Below are positions 42,501 to 56,700 of a stretch of 64,000 bases of DNA, in pieces. How positions within the stretch are numbered: position 1 is the first letter of the stretch; each line of letters begins with the position of its first letter. Location of the stretch: positions 8,143,855 through 8,207,854 of the forward strand of contig JAEMBT020000006.1 in the NCBI GenBank assembly GCA_018873245.2, written 5' to 3'. The notes under the pieces were generated by a model, which was not told where the DNA came from, did not search any database, and was given only the letters and a program-made list of their open reading frames with translations. The translations under genes and the position numbers were made by a program. The DNA is from Archegozetes longisetosus. Taxonomy: Eukaryota > Arthropoda > Arachnida > Sarcoptiformes > Trhypochthoniidae.

Positions 42501-43578
42501 ATATGAATTAGTTATTTGATATTGAATTATTTGCTTACTATCCATCTCTCAGACAAGAATGTTAGAAAACTATTCAATCATAAAAGTAATTACAATGAAT
42601 AGCTCCGTACTCTTTGAAAAAAATTTTGAAAAATATAATTTAATACCTGAAATGTTATACGTAAGCATAGAATGTCTTATTTCAATCACGAAAGCTATCT
42701 GCTTACGCAGGTTTCAGGATATGATTCATATTAGTCTAAATATGATTTAAAAACAAAACTTGCAAGAACCTACGAACTTGCAAATCAGCGAAAATCTAAC
42801 CAAATCAAGAATTCACTGTTACAGTTATTATGAAACATTGGTTGAGAATAAATGAAGACGATTCTCGAAATTACAGCAGTGTTTGCTTCTATTTGCTTGT
42901 GTAACTGCACGATATTTGATCACACTATTTCTCAACTATTTCTCACACTAAATTTCACCAAATCAAGTTTTATTTGATTTCTTAGAAACAAATCCAAAAT
43001 AAGTTAAGGTATTTTTCATATTAGCCGATTCTACAAAAATAGCGGAGGAGGAAATCATAAATTGGAGCAAAAATTTACTTATGATTCGATTTGTTGACTA
43101 ATTAGTTGACGAGTAACTGTATTAAAAAAAGGAAAAAATAAGGCTCAATACTCTAACACACTGTAATTGGCAGTGAAACTTTTAATATATATTTCGCAAA
43201 ACTTGCAACTCTCACAAAATAGTAATAAAGTTAATTTGAATTTGGCGTCAAATCTAATTTGGTGTCAATCAGATTTTAAATGAGTTTGACTCGCGTACTG
43301 AAATAGTTGTCGGAACTTGAAATTTGAAAGATTTCAATTTTAATCAAACTTGTTTATAATCAAATGTGATAGTGATGTATCAAATAAATCAGATAGATCT
43401 GGTTTGAGTAGCATCGTATTTCTATTTGGTCACAGCACACATTAAATGTCAGTTTTATAGAAATAAATTTAATTTAAAAACTTTCAAGTCAATTACTTTT
43501 TCCAGATCAATGAATCATTGGCTGACATTAGTGAAAATACTTCATGACACATATGAGACCAATTAATATATTTAATCA

Positions 43579-43622
43579 GTTCTTAGTGGTGACCTGTTCT
43601 TAGTGGTGACCTGTTCTTAGTG
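43579..43622. repeat. 17-bp tandem repeat, 2.6 copies
   Basis: The unit GTTCTTAGTGGTGACCT is repeated exactly at 43579-43595 and 43596-43612, followed by a partial unit. No gene overlaps. It looks like a minisatellite seed created by replication slippage. Confidence 0.85.
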
Positions 43623-46600
43623 AATTACTTTGATCACTAGTTCTCTTACAATTTAGCTCGAATCATTGTAATGACCAAGAAACCATTTACTCATTTAGAC
43701 TTCCGTAAATACGATTCAAATTTGGACAATACATGAAAAATTCATTGACTACTTCCATACTTGAACTTAATAGCTAATAATAGACTTTTCTCTTAGACAT
43801 ATAAAAATCACGAATCGATACAGTCCATTAAACGATTAGGACACTTTTTAGATATCTTTTATAAATTAGCGGCATCTGTATATAATAAATAATGCGAAAC
43901 TACGCTTACAAATGCGAAACAAAGTATTAAAGAGATGAGATCCCAACAATTGCTTCCAAACTAATAAAAAACAATTTTCTTTATGACCCTCGATTTAAAT
44001 CAAAGCCTCAACTGAGACAAGCTGTAAGTTTGGTAAGCTCATAATGGAAATCGATAGTTTTGACTTTGATAAGCATTTAATGGGTTTGTGTTAGTGGCGT
44101 TAATTACACTCTGGATTTTCTTATAGTTTTGAGGAAGCACATACATAATAGCTATAAGAGTGAGTTATAGATGGACAAGAGTCTCACTAATATAAGCATT
44201 AGTGATCCGTGTTTCACTTAACTTGCTTATTCATACGTACATCAAGTCGTTTTTAACGTTTTGGAAACTTATTCTATCTACTTTTATAGGTCTCCTTCAG
44301 CTCATCCGATCGCATTAACGAAAGTATAGATAATCAGAAAGTGTATCCATTTTTAGAAAAAAAAACTTTCAACTACTTCTACTATCAAATATTTTGATTG
44401 TGCGCCTTTGTTCATCATTGAATAGTTGTATTCTTAGTAAACTTATAGTATTTGGCGTTGCACAATATCAAACTTTCTGTCTATTATCGCTAAAGTTGAA
44501 GACGTACTAGTATTGTATCGTTGTCAAAACACTAATATAACTTTGTATGAAAGCTAATCGATAGCAAAACTGCAGTCAAATCATATTAATAAATCTGCTT
44601 TGTAGGAGAACCAATTGTTTCCACATTTTAGATCTGGTTTCGTATATCTACTTTTGTGAGTAGGACAATTGTATTAATTATTGCACATAACTTACTTTTA
44701 CGGATGTAGGCTCAATTTAAGCTAAAATGACATGAAAATAAACTATTTGCTATCACTTTATTAACGTATTTGAGAAGACTCTGGTCACATGTTCTCGAAT
44801 TTTGTTTTGCTCGTTCTAATTTTTCATAACAGCGTAAAATCGATTAATCTCTCGAGTTTTGTGTAAATAACAAAACAATTCTAGACCTTCATACTGATGC
44901 CAATTTTTATCGAAGGATCAGTTTTCTTCAGCTGGTTCTAAACTTGTGAATTTGAGTTATTCTCATGAATATAATTCGTAAATAAATTTTATGAATTAAG
45001 AGTAAGAGACATTGATAAGGATGAAAGGAGTTGTAAGGAACGGAGTCATTTTATTCATTTCTTACCGTTAAGTAAATAATATGACTAAAAGTATTAACAA
45101 ATGAACTACACCTCCAATGGGTAGTAAGTGAGGTAAAAGCTTATTCTTGTAATGGATATTTAAGTATATTAGTTTGTAAGGACACCAACACTACAAAGAA
45201 CCTTCTTCAATGTCTTCTTTCATCTGCAATAAAGCCCTTATTGCATGAGCTTATTTAAAATGAAAACCCAAGTCATATCGAGATTAATAATAGAAAATTG
45301 CAGCTTATCTGCTATCATTAGACGTCATTTGTCTTGTCTTATATTAAAATTCTTAATGATATATAAGCATAAAATTACGCAATAACTGTATCATTGGAGA
45401 ACCATATATTTGTAATACGCTTCGATGTTCGTCAAATGTTAACAGGGGTTTTATGTTTTTTTTTTCAATAAAGCTATCCTTATCATGACTAACAAAACTT
45501 TGGCTATACTCACCTTAATCTTTATTCTTTCCTCTTTCGAAAAATATCTGTTTTTATTGCGAAAACTAAGTTAAACTTCATGAAAGTTTTGTGAAGAATT
45601 CCCTCGTGATCACGAGCTCAGTTATGTTATTTTTTTAGATTTTTTTAGACTACCTTAAAGTCGTAAAAATATTGAGTTATTTGAGAAAATAAGTTAAACG
45701 AATGACTTTCATTCAATACATAAAAACTTATAAAATTCATTTGAAATGAAAAAATGAGTTTAATTTGTTCTCTTCTACGTAACATTCGGGAAGGCCTAAT
45801 AAATTTTGACGTCAAAGTTAATTAAGATTTAAGACACATTTCATTTTGAAAAATATTAAACATTTTTTTGTTTCAAACGTTGTTATAGGGTTGAGAGGAA
45901 AGGCAACCAATTTCACGATAGAAAGTATAAGAACTAGAAACCATTACATTAATAATTTATTTTGAAAATACGAGTCCTAACAGACACGATTTAATCTATC
46001 TCTTAGTTAATGCTCACTTCTTGTAAAGATATTGAAATTTGGATAAAATATTTAAATACTCACTGTAATCAACTTGCAAATATTGTCTTTAACTATTATT
46101 GTAAGCAGAACTTGATTGGCTTATTTTGTCGAAAACCTCGCTTCACATACAATCAAATGTTTTTATAACGAGTCAGGTGACAATATGCGAGAGATGATTC
46201 ATTTTTTAACCGACAAAATTCATGGAATGCATGGAGAAAATGATTGGAGTTGATTTGGTCTTATCTTTTATAAAAGATATATTTGTAAAGTTAGGCAATT
46301 TATAGACAATATAACGATGAGAGCGTATTATCGATTTTGTTGAAGCAATTGAAGCATTCAAAGTGATCATACGGCACATGCATCATAAACATGTCCATTC
46401 CTTATACGCAACATTTTTATCACGATCCTTTTTCTGTTTGTGGTACAACTCACACCAAAATTTATCTTTTCAGTAGAACTAATTAGTTGTCCCCTAATTA
46501 ATCAAATTAGGGACTTGATCTTAAACTGAATCTATTTTCTCTAATATGCTTAATATTGTTCGTGATTTATGAGAGAAAAATCGTGAAAATCAATCACTTT

Positions 46601-48900
46601 TCTATTTAGATGCATCGCTTTATCCCCTGAAGAAGCAAATCATTATCAAATTTTGACACCACTATATATTCTTCGGTAAATCGCTTATAAATAGTTTTTT
46701 CAAATTCGACTCTTGGTCAAGGTTTAGATTTGAGTCAAATCAAAATCCTTTTTGTTTGAAAGCTTGGCTCAACTCTAAAAATCAAATTTCACGTTTGGTT
46801 AGGCTAGAAAAATGACATCTTCAATGAAGGAGTGGATTCGCTCATATAATGATGTGAATCGATATATAATAATCTGAAAAGTGATTAAGTCATGTTTTTG
46901 AGCTCATTAGCCAACAATCATCATGATCAATTGATAGGTGGCTTATAATTCGTGAATACAACACACGAGTGAACGCAAAACTTATCAAGTTTGATACCAA
47001 CATTTCAATCAGATAGTCATACTCAGAGTAAATCCTAACTATTTGTCATTTCAATGATAGGATAGTGAACGATATATCTGAGAATTTTCAACTAAAATGT
47101 CTAGTTTAAGAAAAACTTGACATATGAGCGCATACTCTATGATAGGATAAACGTAAAAAATCGAATTCAATAAAAGCTCTTAATCATTAATACCAATTTT
47201 GCAGTGAGCGCTTGATTCGATTTTATTAAAACATAGTACCTTTGAATGAGAAATGTGCTTGAAGGCTCAGTACATATTGGTTATCTCAGATATATTGGTT
47301 ACCCTATAACTCCTTTAGATTGGCTTTGAGAGTCTCTGAGAAAAAGTCAAATTTTCAATAAAGTAAGAATCTTATAAGAAAGCATTCACAAACACGTCAA
47401 CAGTCAACAGTCGATTGTAAGTTTTGAACTTGCAATTTTTTATTCAATTAAGAGCAAGACTATATTTTTGTGTCATTTATTGGTATTTGTGCGATTCAAA
47501 GCTTGAAATATAAAATTTTCAATTTCGTCACGTGAAAAAGAAGTTAGAAGATAAAGATGAATGTTTGAGTCGAAAACTCAAATGAATAGCTAGGACCAAA
47601 TATTTCTAACAGTAACAAATAGGACAAAACAATCTGGAATTTCCTCCAAATAACCGAAAGCACTTGCCTTAAGATTTGATTTCCCGTTCTATCAGATGAA
47701 ATAGTTGAGTTCATGTGAATTTCCTGTAATTCAATTGATTTGATTCGACTTAAATTTATTGCTAAGCTGTAGAATAGATTTATAAATGAAAATATAATTT
47801 GAACTTTGACTTACTATAAATCGTATTATTACACTTATGAATTAGTTGACAAGACAACGTTTTGCAGCATTAGCTCATGTGTTCTGCACTAAAGTGTCTT
47901 TTACAGGCAGAATAACTCCTGTAATAAATCTTTGTTTGGATTGTTTCAATCAAATGGCTTTCTAGACCGTAGATAAGATAAATCGAAGATTCATAGACAC
48001 TAGTTTCAAAATAAAAAGCTATCTCTTAGCCTAGACAATGTCGTTGAATATATACTATATAAGTGAAATTTTCAAAATTTTCTCGCTTATTGCAACGACC
48101 TTGGGTTTAAATTCTTGTTTATGTAAACTTAAATAACTTGTAAATTTGTAAGATAACATTTAATAAAACTATAAGAAATGGTCAAATCTAATAATCAAAC
48201 GTTAAGTTGCCTTCTAACAGCAAAATCAATTGACAGAGCAATCAAATACAAACTCAATATACGATCAATTGTTATTTGACAAACTCATAGACTTTTTGTT
48301 TGAAGTTCTGATTGTTGCGCAGGAAATGAAAAAACAACGAATCGATTTCTTGTGTCAAAATTAATATTCAAATGAAAAAACTAAGCTATTTATCAATGGA
48401 AATCTTTACAAATCTCTTAGAGTAATTTCGAGGAAGTTATAAATTAAGAAATAACTCATTACTAATTGTTGTATGAAATATTGCTCAAGAGAATAGTGTT
48501 TGAGACTTGAGTGAATGAGGAAGATGACAAAACACTTTGAAAAGAGATTAAACGTAAAATAGGAATTAGTAATTTGTAGGATTTATTTCGAGAAAAGGAA
48601 CTGCTTTGCAACTAATTTATGAAGGTTTTTCAGTTAATTATATGAAGTCATATTTATAATACGATAATTATCTGATTGAATGTCATACTAACCATTCTGA
48701 TTCACTATAAATCCTTGTTTCTATGGAGATCAAGACGATTAAACCTGTTTTTAATTGTTAACTTAGTCAACAGTTTGCTTATTCTGTTTATTCTGAACAA
48801 AGCTCTAAAACTTCAGAATCAATTGAGTCAAAATGTTCTGCTAAACATTTCAGCCTTATTCATTTCTTCTTCAAATACTCTTTGTTTCATTACTGGTTCG

Positions 48901-49416
48901 TACAGATAGGGTCGTAGCAGGATCAAAATCAACTTATTATTATTTACCTTTATCATTTTTACAATTTTGATAACTTTAAATATGACATCAAATTCAAATG
49001 AAATTCAAGCACTTTTAGGAAGTATACCTTCTATCACAAACGCCTTAATAATAGATATTCTGACTAGAAATTCAATATTGGCCAATGTTTTGTTATTTTG
49101 TGTTATTGACTCAAGTTTTTAAATAATTAATAAGGAATAGAAGCTAACTCATTAATAAATGAGAAAGAAATTTAATAACCATTTAAATGTTTCAATTGAG
49201 ACAGTAACACAAACAACAAACTATTAACTAATATTGATTTCTTACCAAAATATTAATAATATATTTGAAATAAAATGCATGTCCTTCAAAAGTGCGTTGA
49301 TGTTGTATAAATGTATTTGATCGTTATCGAGTGTCATCTTTAAAGTTATTAAAATGATAGAAGTGACAGAAAGTGAATGATCAGCTAAATTTGACTGGGC
49401 TACGACCCTATCTGTA
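48901..49416. mobile_element. Mariner-type MITE, perfect 16-bp TIR with TA flanks
   Basis: TACAGATAGGGTCGTAGC at 48901-48918 and its exact reverse complement at 49399-49416 bracket 480 bp of AT-rich DNA. Reading the outer TA as target duplication gives ends starting CAGATAGGG, as expected for Tc1/mariner. Inward of the perfect part the arms stay loosely similar (ATCAAAAT versus GTCAAATT). No transposase remnant was recognised inside, so it is either a MITE or an internally deleted copy. Confidence 0.75.
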
Positions 49417-52400
49417 TATTTGGATTGAACGGTTCTTCCCTTCTATTAACTCGTTCATTCGTGCGTTAGTTTCAATTATATCGATTATATGAAACAAGTT
49501 GACTTTATTTTTTCTTTAAAACGCTCGATTCGTGTTACTTGGATGAACGGATCTCATTTAAGGTATAAAATTGACATAAACTGTTTGTTAATGAGTTTAT
49601 TAATACAAACTAAGCCGATTTCTTTTATTTTTCTTTAATGACAAAACTTTAACAAAAAGTTTTACTCAAACTAATAAATCTTTCTTAATGATAGACTTTT
49701 TATTAAACAATTCAACAATAAAATTATGATAATTAAACTTTTTCTTATTTCAATATTTGAAATGTGTTTTTGAAGTTTTTATACGGAGATACGCGACTTA
49801 ATTTTGTTCGAAAGAAAAACAACTCAATACAACTTTTGCTAACTCTAGTTCAAATTTTCTTTATATTTTTAGATCAATTTTAACTATTTTAGAACCAAAA
49901 TCGATATTTTGATGAAATATTATCTTTATTTACTAACGGAGTAGTCATGTACGGTCTATTTCAGATATAGTGAATGGATCTGCACAGTTGAAAGTGGATA
50001 ACTTTCATAAGTTTTTTTCAAAAATCTTTTGTGATTTTCTACAAACTTAAGAAGAATTGACTATAACTGAATGTTATTTTTACTTTATGTGAGCAAACAT
50101 TTGTCCGCAATAACCAATTTTCACTATAATTGTACTTTTTTAATGAGTTTTATGTGATGAGTGCTTTGCCAAAGCAATTTGTTCACTAGAGCTGTAGATA
50201 CACTGTAAATGGGTTTACAATATCCAAGATTGGCTGTGCTGCTAAACCAAGTTCACATGAAGACAATCCATGCATTTGTTTCGTTTTGGGCAAACAAATC
50301 AAAAGATTGAAATGATTTTATTGAAGAATAGAAAGTTTTACGCAATATAAGCTGCGATTGTGGGCAAATAGCCTCTATTTGCCAAAGCTTTATATAATAC
50401 TGCGATAAATGACACACAAGAGGTTATAAACTTAACGCCTTTAAAACATTCAGTAACTAGTTTGAGATTTTTGTGCGATCAGTGAGCAACTGATATAAAA
50501 GCATTTGAGACACATTTTGGTTAACCTAATGAGCGGAATATAAGGTCTATATCTAACAACAGAAGACTATCGCTAACAATAGAAAGTAATGCTAGTGTCA
50601 GCGATTCTAGTGTTGATGATTTATAAGGTTGGAGTCGTGCGTAGGCAGCAGTTCAAGTCTTGCCAGCCCTATATGGTTGTCATAGCACTTATTATATGAT
50701 TGACTTGAATAATGTGGTCATATACCAGCACAAGCATCAAAGGTAGTAATAAAAGATTCAATTCTAAAAGTAAATCCTAAGCAACAAACTTATTCATAAC
50801 TTAAGCGAAAAACGTGACTTACAACTTGTGTTATTCACAGCAATAACAACTTTCTCTCTTTATTCAAACTAAAACTTTTGTTAAGTTTCCCAGAGTCGAG
50901 ACAATTTGCGCACAAAATCAAATATTGTTGCTTTCATTGGTTAATACTGTTCTCTCAAATCTGCATTATTTCATATTTTCGATTCAACTGGGAATACGAA
51001 ATGAAACCTTCCTTCAAATATTTATTTGTAGGCTTTTCGTTTTTGAACATTTCAATTATAAATAACTTGTTAATTTTATGATTGCCCTGAGTGACAAAAT
51101 AATCGTTTTCTTAGGCTTTCAAGTTATTTATTAATCAATTGGAGCTAATAGTTTGGCTTTTGGCCTAAGTTTGTGGATAAAGAAGCTTCTATATGACTTA
51201 TGAATAATGCTTTGGTTCTCATTTTTGAATCATTAGATTTGTATAAAAATTTGGTGAGCCTCTTCTTTCAAAAGCTCATCGAATCCACATCTCTTCAGAA
51301 AAGACTATATATCATTTCACTTATATTAAAGTGTTTTCACTTCATTTTTAACATTCAATTATACTAAAAGACTCAAGTTTTTAATCGTTGTATCCTTTCT
51401 GAATGAAAAGATCTTTAAAATCAATGAAAAGGTCTTTAGAATGCATTGAAGTGAGAATCATCATTATCTACTCATTATATTTTGCCTGCATTATGATTTT
51501 GACGCTTATTTGGCATTAAACATATCTCTTTTATTTTGAAAATTTTATTTGGAAGCTTTCCATTACTGTGACTTTCCATAACGTTTTTTGATAACAATTA
51601 GGATTGTTTTGAACTCAGTTTGAACTAAGGTATAACTATAACTTGTGGCTAAATAAAAGATTCAATTGTTTTAAGTTAGATATAAAGTGAGATTCAATTT
51701 GAATGTATTGGCACGTGAGAAAGAAAAATGTTTACCAGAATTATGCTATAGAATAGTTATTTTACAGACAGGAAATGACCTTGCCTTCATATTACGGCAA
51801 AATAAAGACCAAGTAGAACGCCATATAATCACAACATAAATTATGGTACGAACTAATTCCTAAAACAACAAAAAAACAATCACAAACTGCAATATTAAGG
51901 ATTAAGTGAATAATCTGAAAATTCATTAATGTTCAAAAGCTTATCTTAAAGTTTAGGTTGGATAAAATTGAAACTTTTTCACTTTATTCCCTAAAGAGTG
52001 ACTTCAATTTTCATCACTTAAGTCACAAGCATTTCTGAAACTTAATTAATGAACTAATTTAAAAGGCTAGAATCCAACTTTATTTGAAAAATCAGAAATA
52101 TTTTAATTGCGCTGTTCTCGAAATATAACATTCAAATTGATTTATCAGAAGCAAAGTTTTGAGGGAATAAAACTGAATAGAGATGATCTGTTAGAATAAA
52201 TGGAAATGCATACTAAAGGAAGTAATGGTCGAAATTGCCAACAGCTTAAGACAACACAAGGCTCAATATAATCTCGATAAAGAGTCAGCCAAAAGCGTTA
52301 GCTGCTCTCTAAAGCTAATCAGATTTGGTTTTACTAAATAAGAGAATAAGCTCAACTTATTAATTCAATTTTGATCTTCTTCACCAATCCTAGTCATACA

Positions 52401-52857
52401 CCATAAAAATTAAATAAAAACTTATTTTCGATCCCAGCGGTTTCCTTCAAGTTCAGACTAATATTTTATTTAATAATTTTTAGTTAATTGAACAACAATT
52501 CTGAGAAGCGAAGTATCAGAAGTTTTGGCTTATTTACTGGAAACTTGTTATGTATTTGTCATAACAGGAACTTTTGAGCACTGAATGGACTAACATTTGA
52601 TTGTTTAAGGGAAAAACAATTTTTTATATGAACACTGATTGCATAACCTAATTGTTTGAAGTCGTGAGGTCTTGAAACAGCAAAAGAAAGGAAATACTCA
52701 GTAAATGTCAGCTAGATATAAACAAATTGGACACAGAAGATCGATCATAAGAGCAATTGGAATGAATGCAGTACGTGTTTAATAAACTGGAAAGTAATGA
52801 TGCACATGAGCTAAGCTGGAGCTTACGTGTTGGATATGCATGTCCTGCAGTGGAAGC

Positions 52858-53125
52858 CTAAATCGTATCAATGATATTAATGACGTTTTCTATCCCAATC
52901 TCAAAAGGTTGTTTGCGCCAATAACAAAGAGAAGCCAAACCAAGCAAAACCATTGTTGTTCCCACCAGTAGTAAGAATAATCCGAATATCAAAGACTTGG
53001 TTCAAAAAAGCACCACTTCCTATGTGTACGCAAATTAAGGCTGCAAATTGATTGTTCAATACTAGAACGTGACGTTTGCTTTTCTTATTTAAGTCTTCAT
53101 CAAGTATCGTTACATGAAAACTTGT
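52858..53125 (-). pseudogene. Coding-like island with two overlapping hydrophobic frames
   Basis: Unrecognised. This stretch is clearly GC-richer than its surroundings. Frame A is open for 74 codons (53125 to the stop at 52901). It reads a polar start with LDEDLNKKSKRHVLVL, then a hydrophobic FAALICVHIGSGAFLNQ. Frame B is open from 53001 to a stop at 52858 (47 codons) and reads SLIFGLFLLLVGTTMVLLGL followed by ASLCYWRKQPFEIG. That is a convincing membrane helix with a basic stop-transfer tail. A single-base shift near 53000 would join the A start to the B end into a two-helix membrane protein terminus, which is why I call it a possible frameshifted relic. A short plus-strand frame also crosses the region. 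It could instead be one real exon (either frame) plus chance, or an assembly error. No start codon or flanking exons were identified. Confidence 0.28.
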
Positions 53126-53433
53126 CTAACTTTCTCAGGCATTTAAGTGGTTTAGAAAGTCATATAAGATGCCACTGAAAGATGTGGCTTAATCGTAATT
53201 TTTACAAACCACTTAACTGTATGTTAAAGTTGTGAAGGTTTTACTGCATTAGTGTTTGCTCATTCAATTGCTCGGTAATTAATATGTGAGAACATACTGA
53301 ACTATGAATTTTATACTGACTTGGTGAGACGTCAACATTATATTTATTTTACTAGTTTTGGTAGTATTTATCAAGTCAAAGTTTAGCCCAATATTTTACT
53401 TTAAATACTTGGACTGTATGTATCGTTAATGCT

Positions 53434-53655
53434 ATGTTGATTTCATCTCTTTTCATCTCTAGCTTAATGTTAGTTCATTTTGAGACCATCCATGCAGAAG
53501 AAGTTGATCGTATTTTTCTCATTTTTTCTTTTGGAACTCTAAATTTAAAGAATATTGTCTGCCTTGACTCATTTAACAATAAACATGCGTTATTTCAGAA
53601 GTATAATAAAGCAATTTTGACTTGTGTTCTGTTCAGAGTCTTTCTCTTTCTTTAA
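53434..53655 (+). CDS. Possible first exon of a secreted protein
   Basis: An ATG-initiated frame whose first 21 residues look like a cleavable signal peptide: MLISSLFISSLMLVHF, then an IHA-EE junction matching the A-x-A rule loosely. A GT donor candidate follows at GATC/GTATTT, just after the EEVD codons, and codons after this point are AT-biased. No downstream exon was identified. This is a chance-compatible candidate only. Confidence 0.14.
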   Translation: MLISSLFISSLMLVHFETIHAEEVDRIFLIFSFGTLNLKNIVCLDSFNNKHALFQKYNKAILTCVLFRVFLFL

Positions 53656-53681
53656 CAGTGTTTCCATACGACTCATATGAT

Positions 53682-53750
53682 GGGTCAATGCTATACAAAG
53701 TCTACCTCTCACTCAAATAACGTGATAGATACAACTTTATAGCACTCCAA
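53682..53750. repeat. Small palindromic repeat, copy 1
   Basis: A roughly 69-bp imperfect palindrome. The left half starts GGGTCAATGCTATACAAAG; the right half reverse-complemented starts TTGGAGTGCTATAAAGTTG. Related palindromes lie at 60059-60125 and 61838-61905. The shared core is GTGCTATAAAGTT-TATCTCTCA. It is non-coding and behaves like a snap-back MITE family. Confidence 0.6.
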
Positions 53751-56700
53751 AGATGATATAATACTTGCAATAGATAGTAATTTCTCTGTAAATAAACATT
53801 TATCTGAACACTTTCCACCAACAGAAATGTAATTGTTTACAGAGAAAATGGGTGGACACAAAAGCTTGTCAAGCTGGAAACAGGTTCTTACTCAACAATT
53901 ACTTAGTCTTTGCCAAACAAAATTAATTTACTAAAATAAAAAGTTAATTAAAAGAAACGAAAAATTAGTTTGATTTTTATGAAACATTTCAGTTGTCTCT
54001 TATATTGAAGTTTTAATTTGGAGAAAAATTGCCTCTTCTCTACCTACAAGTCAGAAAACGGATTTACAGGTGAAAACATAATAAATGTTGATAGCAACAT
54101 GAAAAGGCTGTTGGTATATCAACCTCCTCCTTACATACACGAATTTCTGGCTAGATTTTACTTGTAATTTGCTTGATTACTGTATTGAATAGAAAATGAG
54201 TTTCTCGATATGCGATAAATTATGGAGAGACTGGAGAACATCTCGCTTAGGTCTCTCGTTTTTGTCGTGGATTACTAAGCTTTAGAATGTATATTTATTA
54301 TGAATGTGATGTTTATGCTTAATAAAAAATGTATGCAGTTTGTGAATTTTATTCTTGTTTATATAAATTAGTACTGGCAGTAAACTAGAAGTGTAATGAT
54401 AAATTAATGCTTAAAAAATTACATCCGAAAAGTTTGCAACTTCAAATTCACGCAAAGCTATGTATGAAATGTGTTCGAATGATTCCAGGATAAAGTTTGT
54501 AAATCAACGATTCAAAATAGTATTGAATTTAATGAAAGCTGTTTGGCATTGTAGAATGCTTTTTGTATGAAAATAGCTTTATTCCTATCTGAACAACACA
54601 GAAACGGAAAGTTAAGTATAGCTTAATTCTATGGTAACGTTCAAAGTTTACGCATCAAATCAAACATCAGACTAGAATTTCTTGATATAGTTAGTCATTA
54701 AATCAAATATAAAAGTAATATATCCTTTAGTTGAAATATGACGTAACAAATATTGCAGAAATTGTGCTTTTCTGCTTTTATCAAATTGCTTTTGATACGT
54801 TATCTCATTGTTGCAGAGGTATTCTATATTTTGATGAGGTTTAGTAGACTCCGATTCACTGCATCGGTTTGTCTGTTCAACTTAATTTGTTTCTCTAATC
54901 TAACCTAACAGAATAAGTAATGCATGAGAAATTATTCGTATGTCTTATCTTTCCTTTGTTTATCTAATTCCGATTTTTGGCTGTTTTGCGGCTTTTTGTC
55001 ACCGCTTTTGGCGACTATTCACGGATCTAATTACATATTAACTATAATTCAACTCCGGGCTAAGTAAGATGAATTGGTAGCTTTGGTAGAATCAAGCATT
55101 CTACGTCTTCAAATTTTCAAAGAGTTCTTTATTTACTTGTACTCGTTTTTTATCAGTACTGCAGATCTTTATAAATTTTCTTCATTCAAAGTCTAAGATG
55201 TATTCATCGTAAGTGAGAATAGATGTATAGAGCATTATTCAAATAAGGTTTAGCAACTATGTCAAGTTTTTTTGAATTTAGTTATCTGAAAAGTGATGGA
55301 TATTGTGTTGTAGAGACTTGTTTACAGGTACATACATGGAATGGCATACCTGTACATATAGATTCTCTACTTTCTGTTGACCTTTCAACGAAATGTTGGA
55401 ATAATCAAAATTAATAACTTCTGCTTTCCTTATGAAAAATTTAAAACTACCGCAGGTTGGTAAGTTTAATTATTAAAATTTAATCAACAATAAGGTAAAA
55501 GCATAGGCATAAAAATCTTGATTTAAGTTGATCACTTACTTTAAATAATATAATCGTAAAAACATTTCGAGAACTCGAGTTTAAGTTAAAAATTAACACA
55601 AATTGTTTGTAATAAAGCAAAAGTTACTTAGAGGAGCTTTCTTTCTGACGACTTGAGGAAATGTGTTTTGTTTGAAACAATCTTCTGAAAACTTAATGGT
55701 TAATTCTTCAACGACTGCATTTTTTGTCACATGCAATATATTATTTTTTTGTATAAATATCGAAATAAAGTGATCGTAATGTCTAATGTAAGCAAACTCT
55801 TCGAATAGTAACTCTAATATCTGATTCGCCGACGATTAGAACTCATTGTAAGTAATTCTGTTTGTTTTGCGACCTAATTGCTTGAAGCTATTTAAAAAGA
55901 AGCTTTCGCCATGAAACATCCAAGCCAATTGAATGAATCATTCATGCTTAACAAAATTTCCAATTATATCTTGTTGATTTATGTGCTCAGTGTCTCGAAG
56001 CTGGTCAATAATTTGAACATTCTCTTATAATTGCAGCCGTTTATACCCTTTAGAAATATCAATAAATTCACCACAAATACGATAGAAATGTCAAGTTTTT
56101 AAAAATAGACATAACTTTCATTCGATTTTACGGATGGTTAGAATTGGATTCAAAGTAAAACATCGATCATAATTATAAACTTTTGATTGATCTTCAAAAC
56201 TAAACTAAGCCAAAGCATGACTTGAAGTTGTGAAAAATGCATAGTCGGCACAAAAATTGCAGACCTCAAAATCATAATAAGAAATGGAAAGCAATCTGAT
56301 AAATAAGACTGTTCGTATCAACATTTTATCATTGAATCTGATATCAAATTCAATTTGAAAAGTCATTTCAATTGGATTCAGTTACAATAAGAATAATCTG
56401 ATGCAAACATCAAAAGCATTGTTTGCTTTTTTTACTCAAAACTTATCTATTGTTTCAGAATAAACACTGAATTTTTCAAGATTTGTTTTATTTCAATTTG
56501 AAAAGTTGTTATCGTGAAAAATATGTCCTGAGACTTTTCATGCAATTCAAATCAGCTTAAATCAGTGTTGAAATAATGGAATGATCAATATTTAAACCTT
56601 TTAGACAAACTCCTACCAAATCAGACTAACCTTAAAGGATTGAAATCATTTGAATACAAATTAAGGTTTAATTTTGTTTGGGATTATTTTTGCTTTATGG

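Larger units (their letters stand above)
34477..52857. other. Long stretch without recognisable genes
   Basis: Apart from the paired hairpins (39429-39504), the 17-bp tandem repeat (43579-43622), a TCTG/TTTG-rich run near 40895-40920 and the mariner-type MITE (48901-49416), I see nothing I can name. Upstream exons of the chemoreceptor-like candidate would be expected just above 34477 but were not identified. Confidence 0.45.

Noticed and set aside
50580-50680. tRNA/SINE-like stretch with a B-box resemblance (AGTTCAAGTC)
   Set aside because: The T-stem does not pair, there is no convincing A box at the right spacing, and no second copy was seen.
52150-52345. Plus-strand 55-codon stop-free stretch with balanced composition
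   Set aside because: Open stretches of this length are common by chance here, and there is no motif or clear donor.
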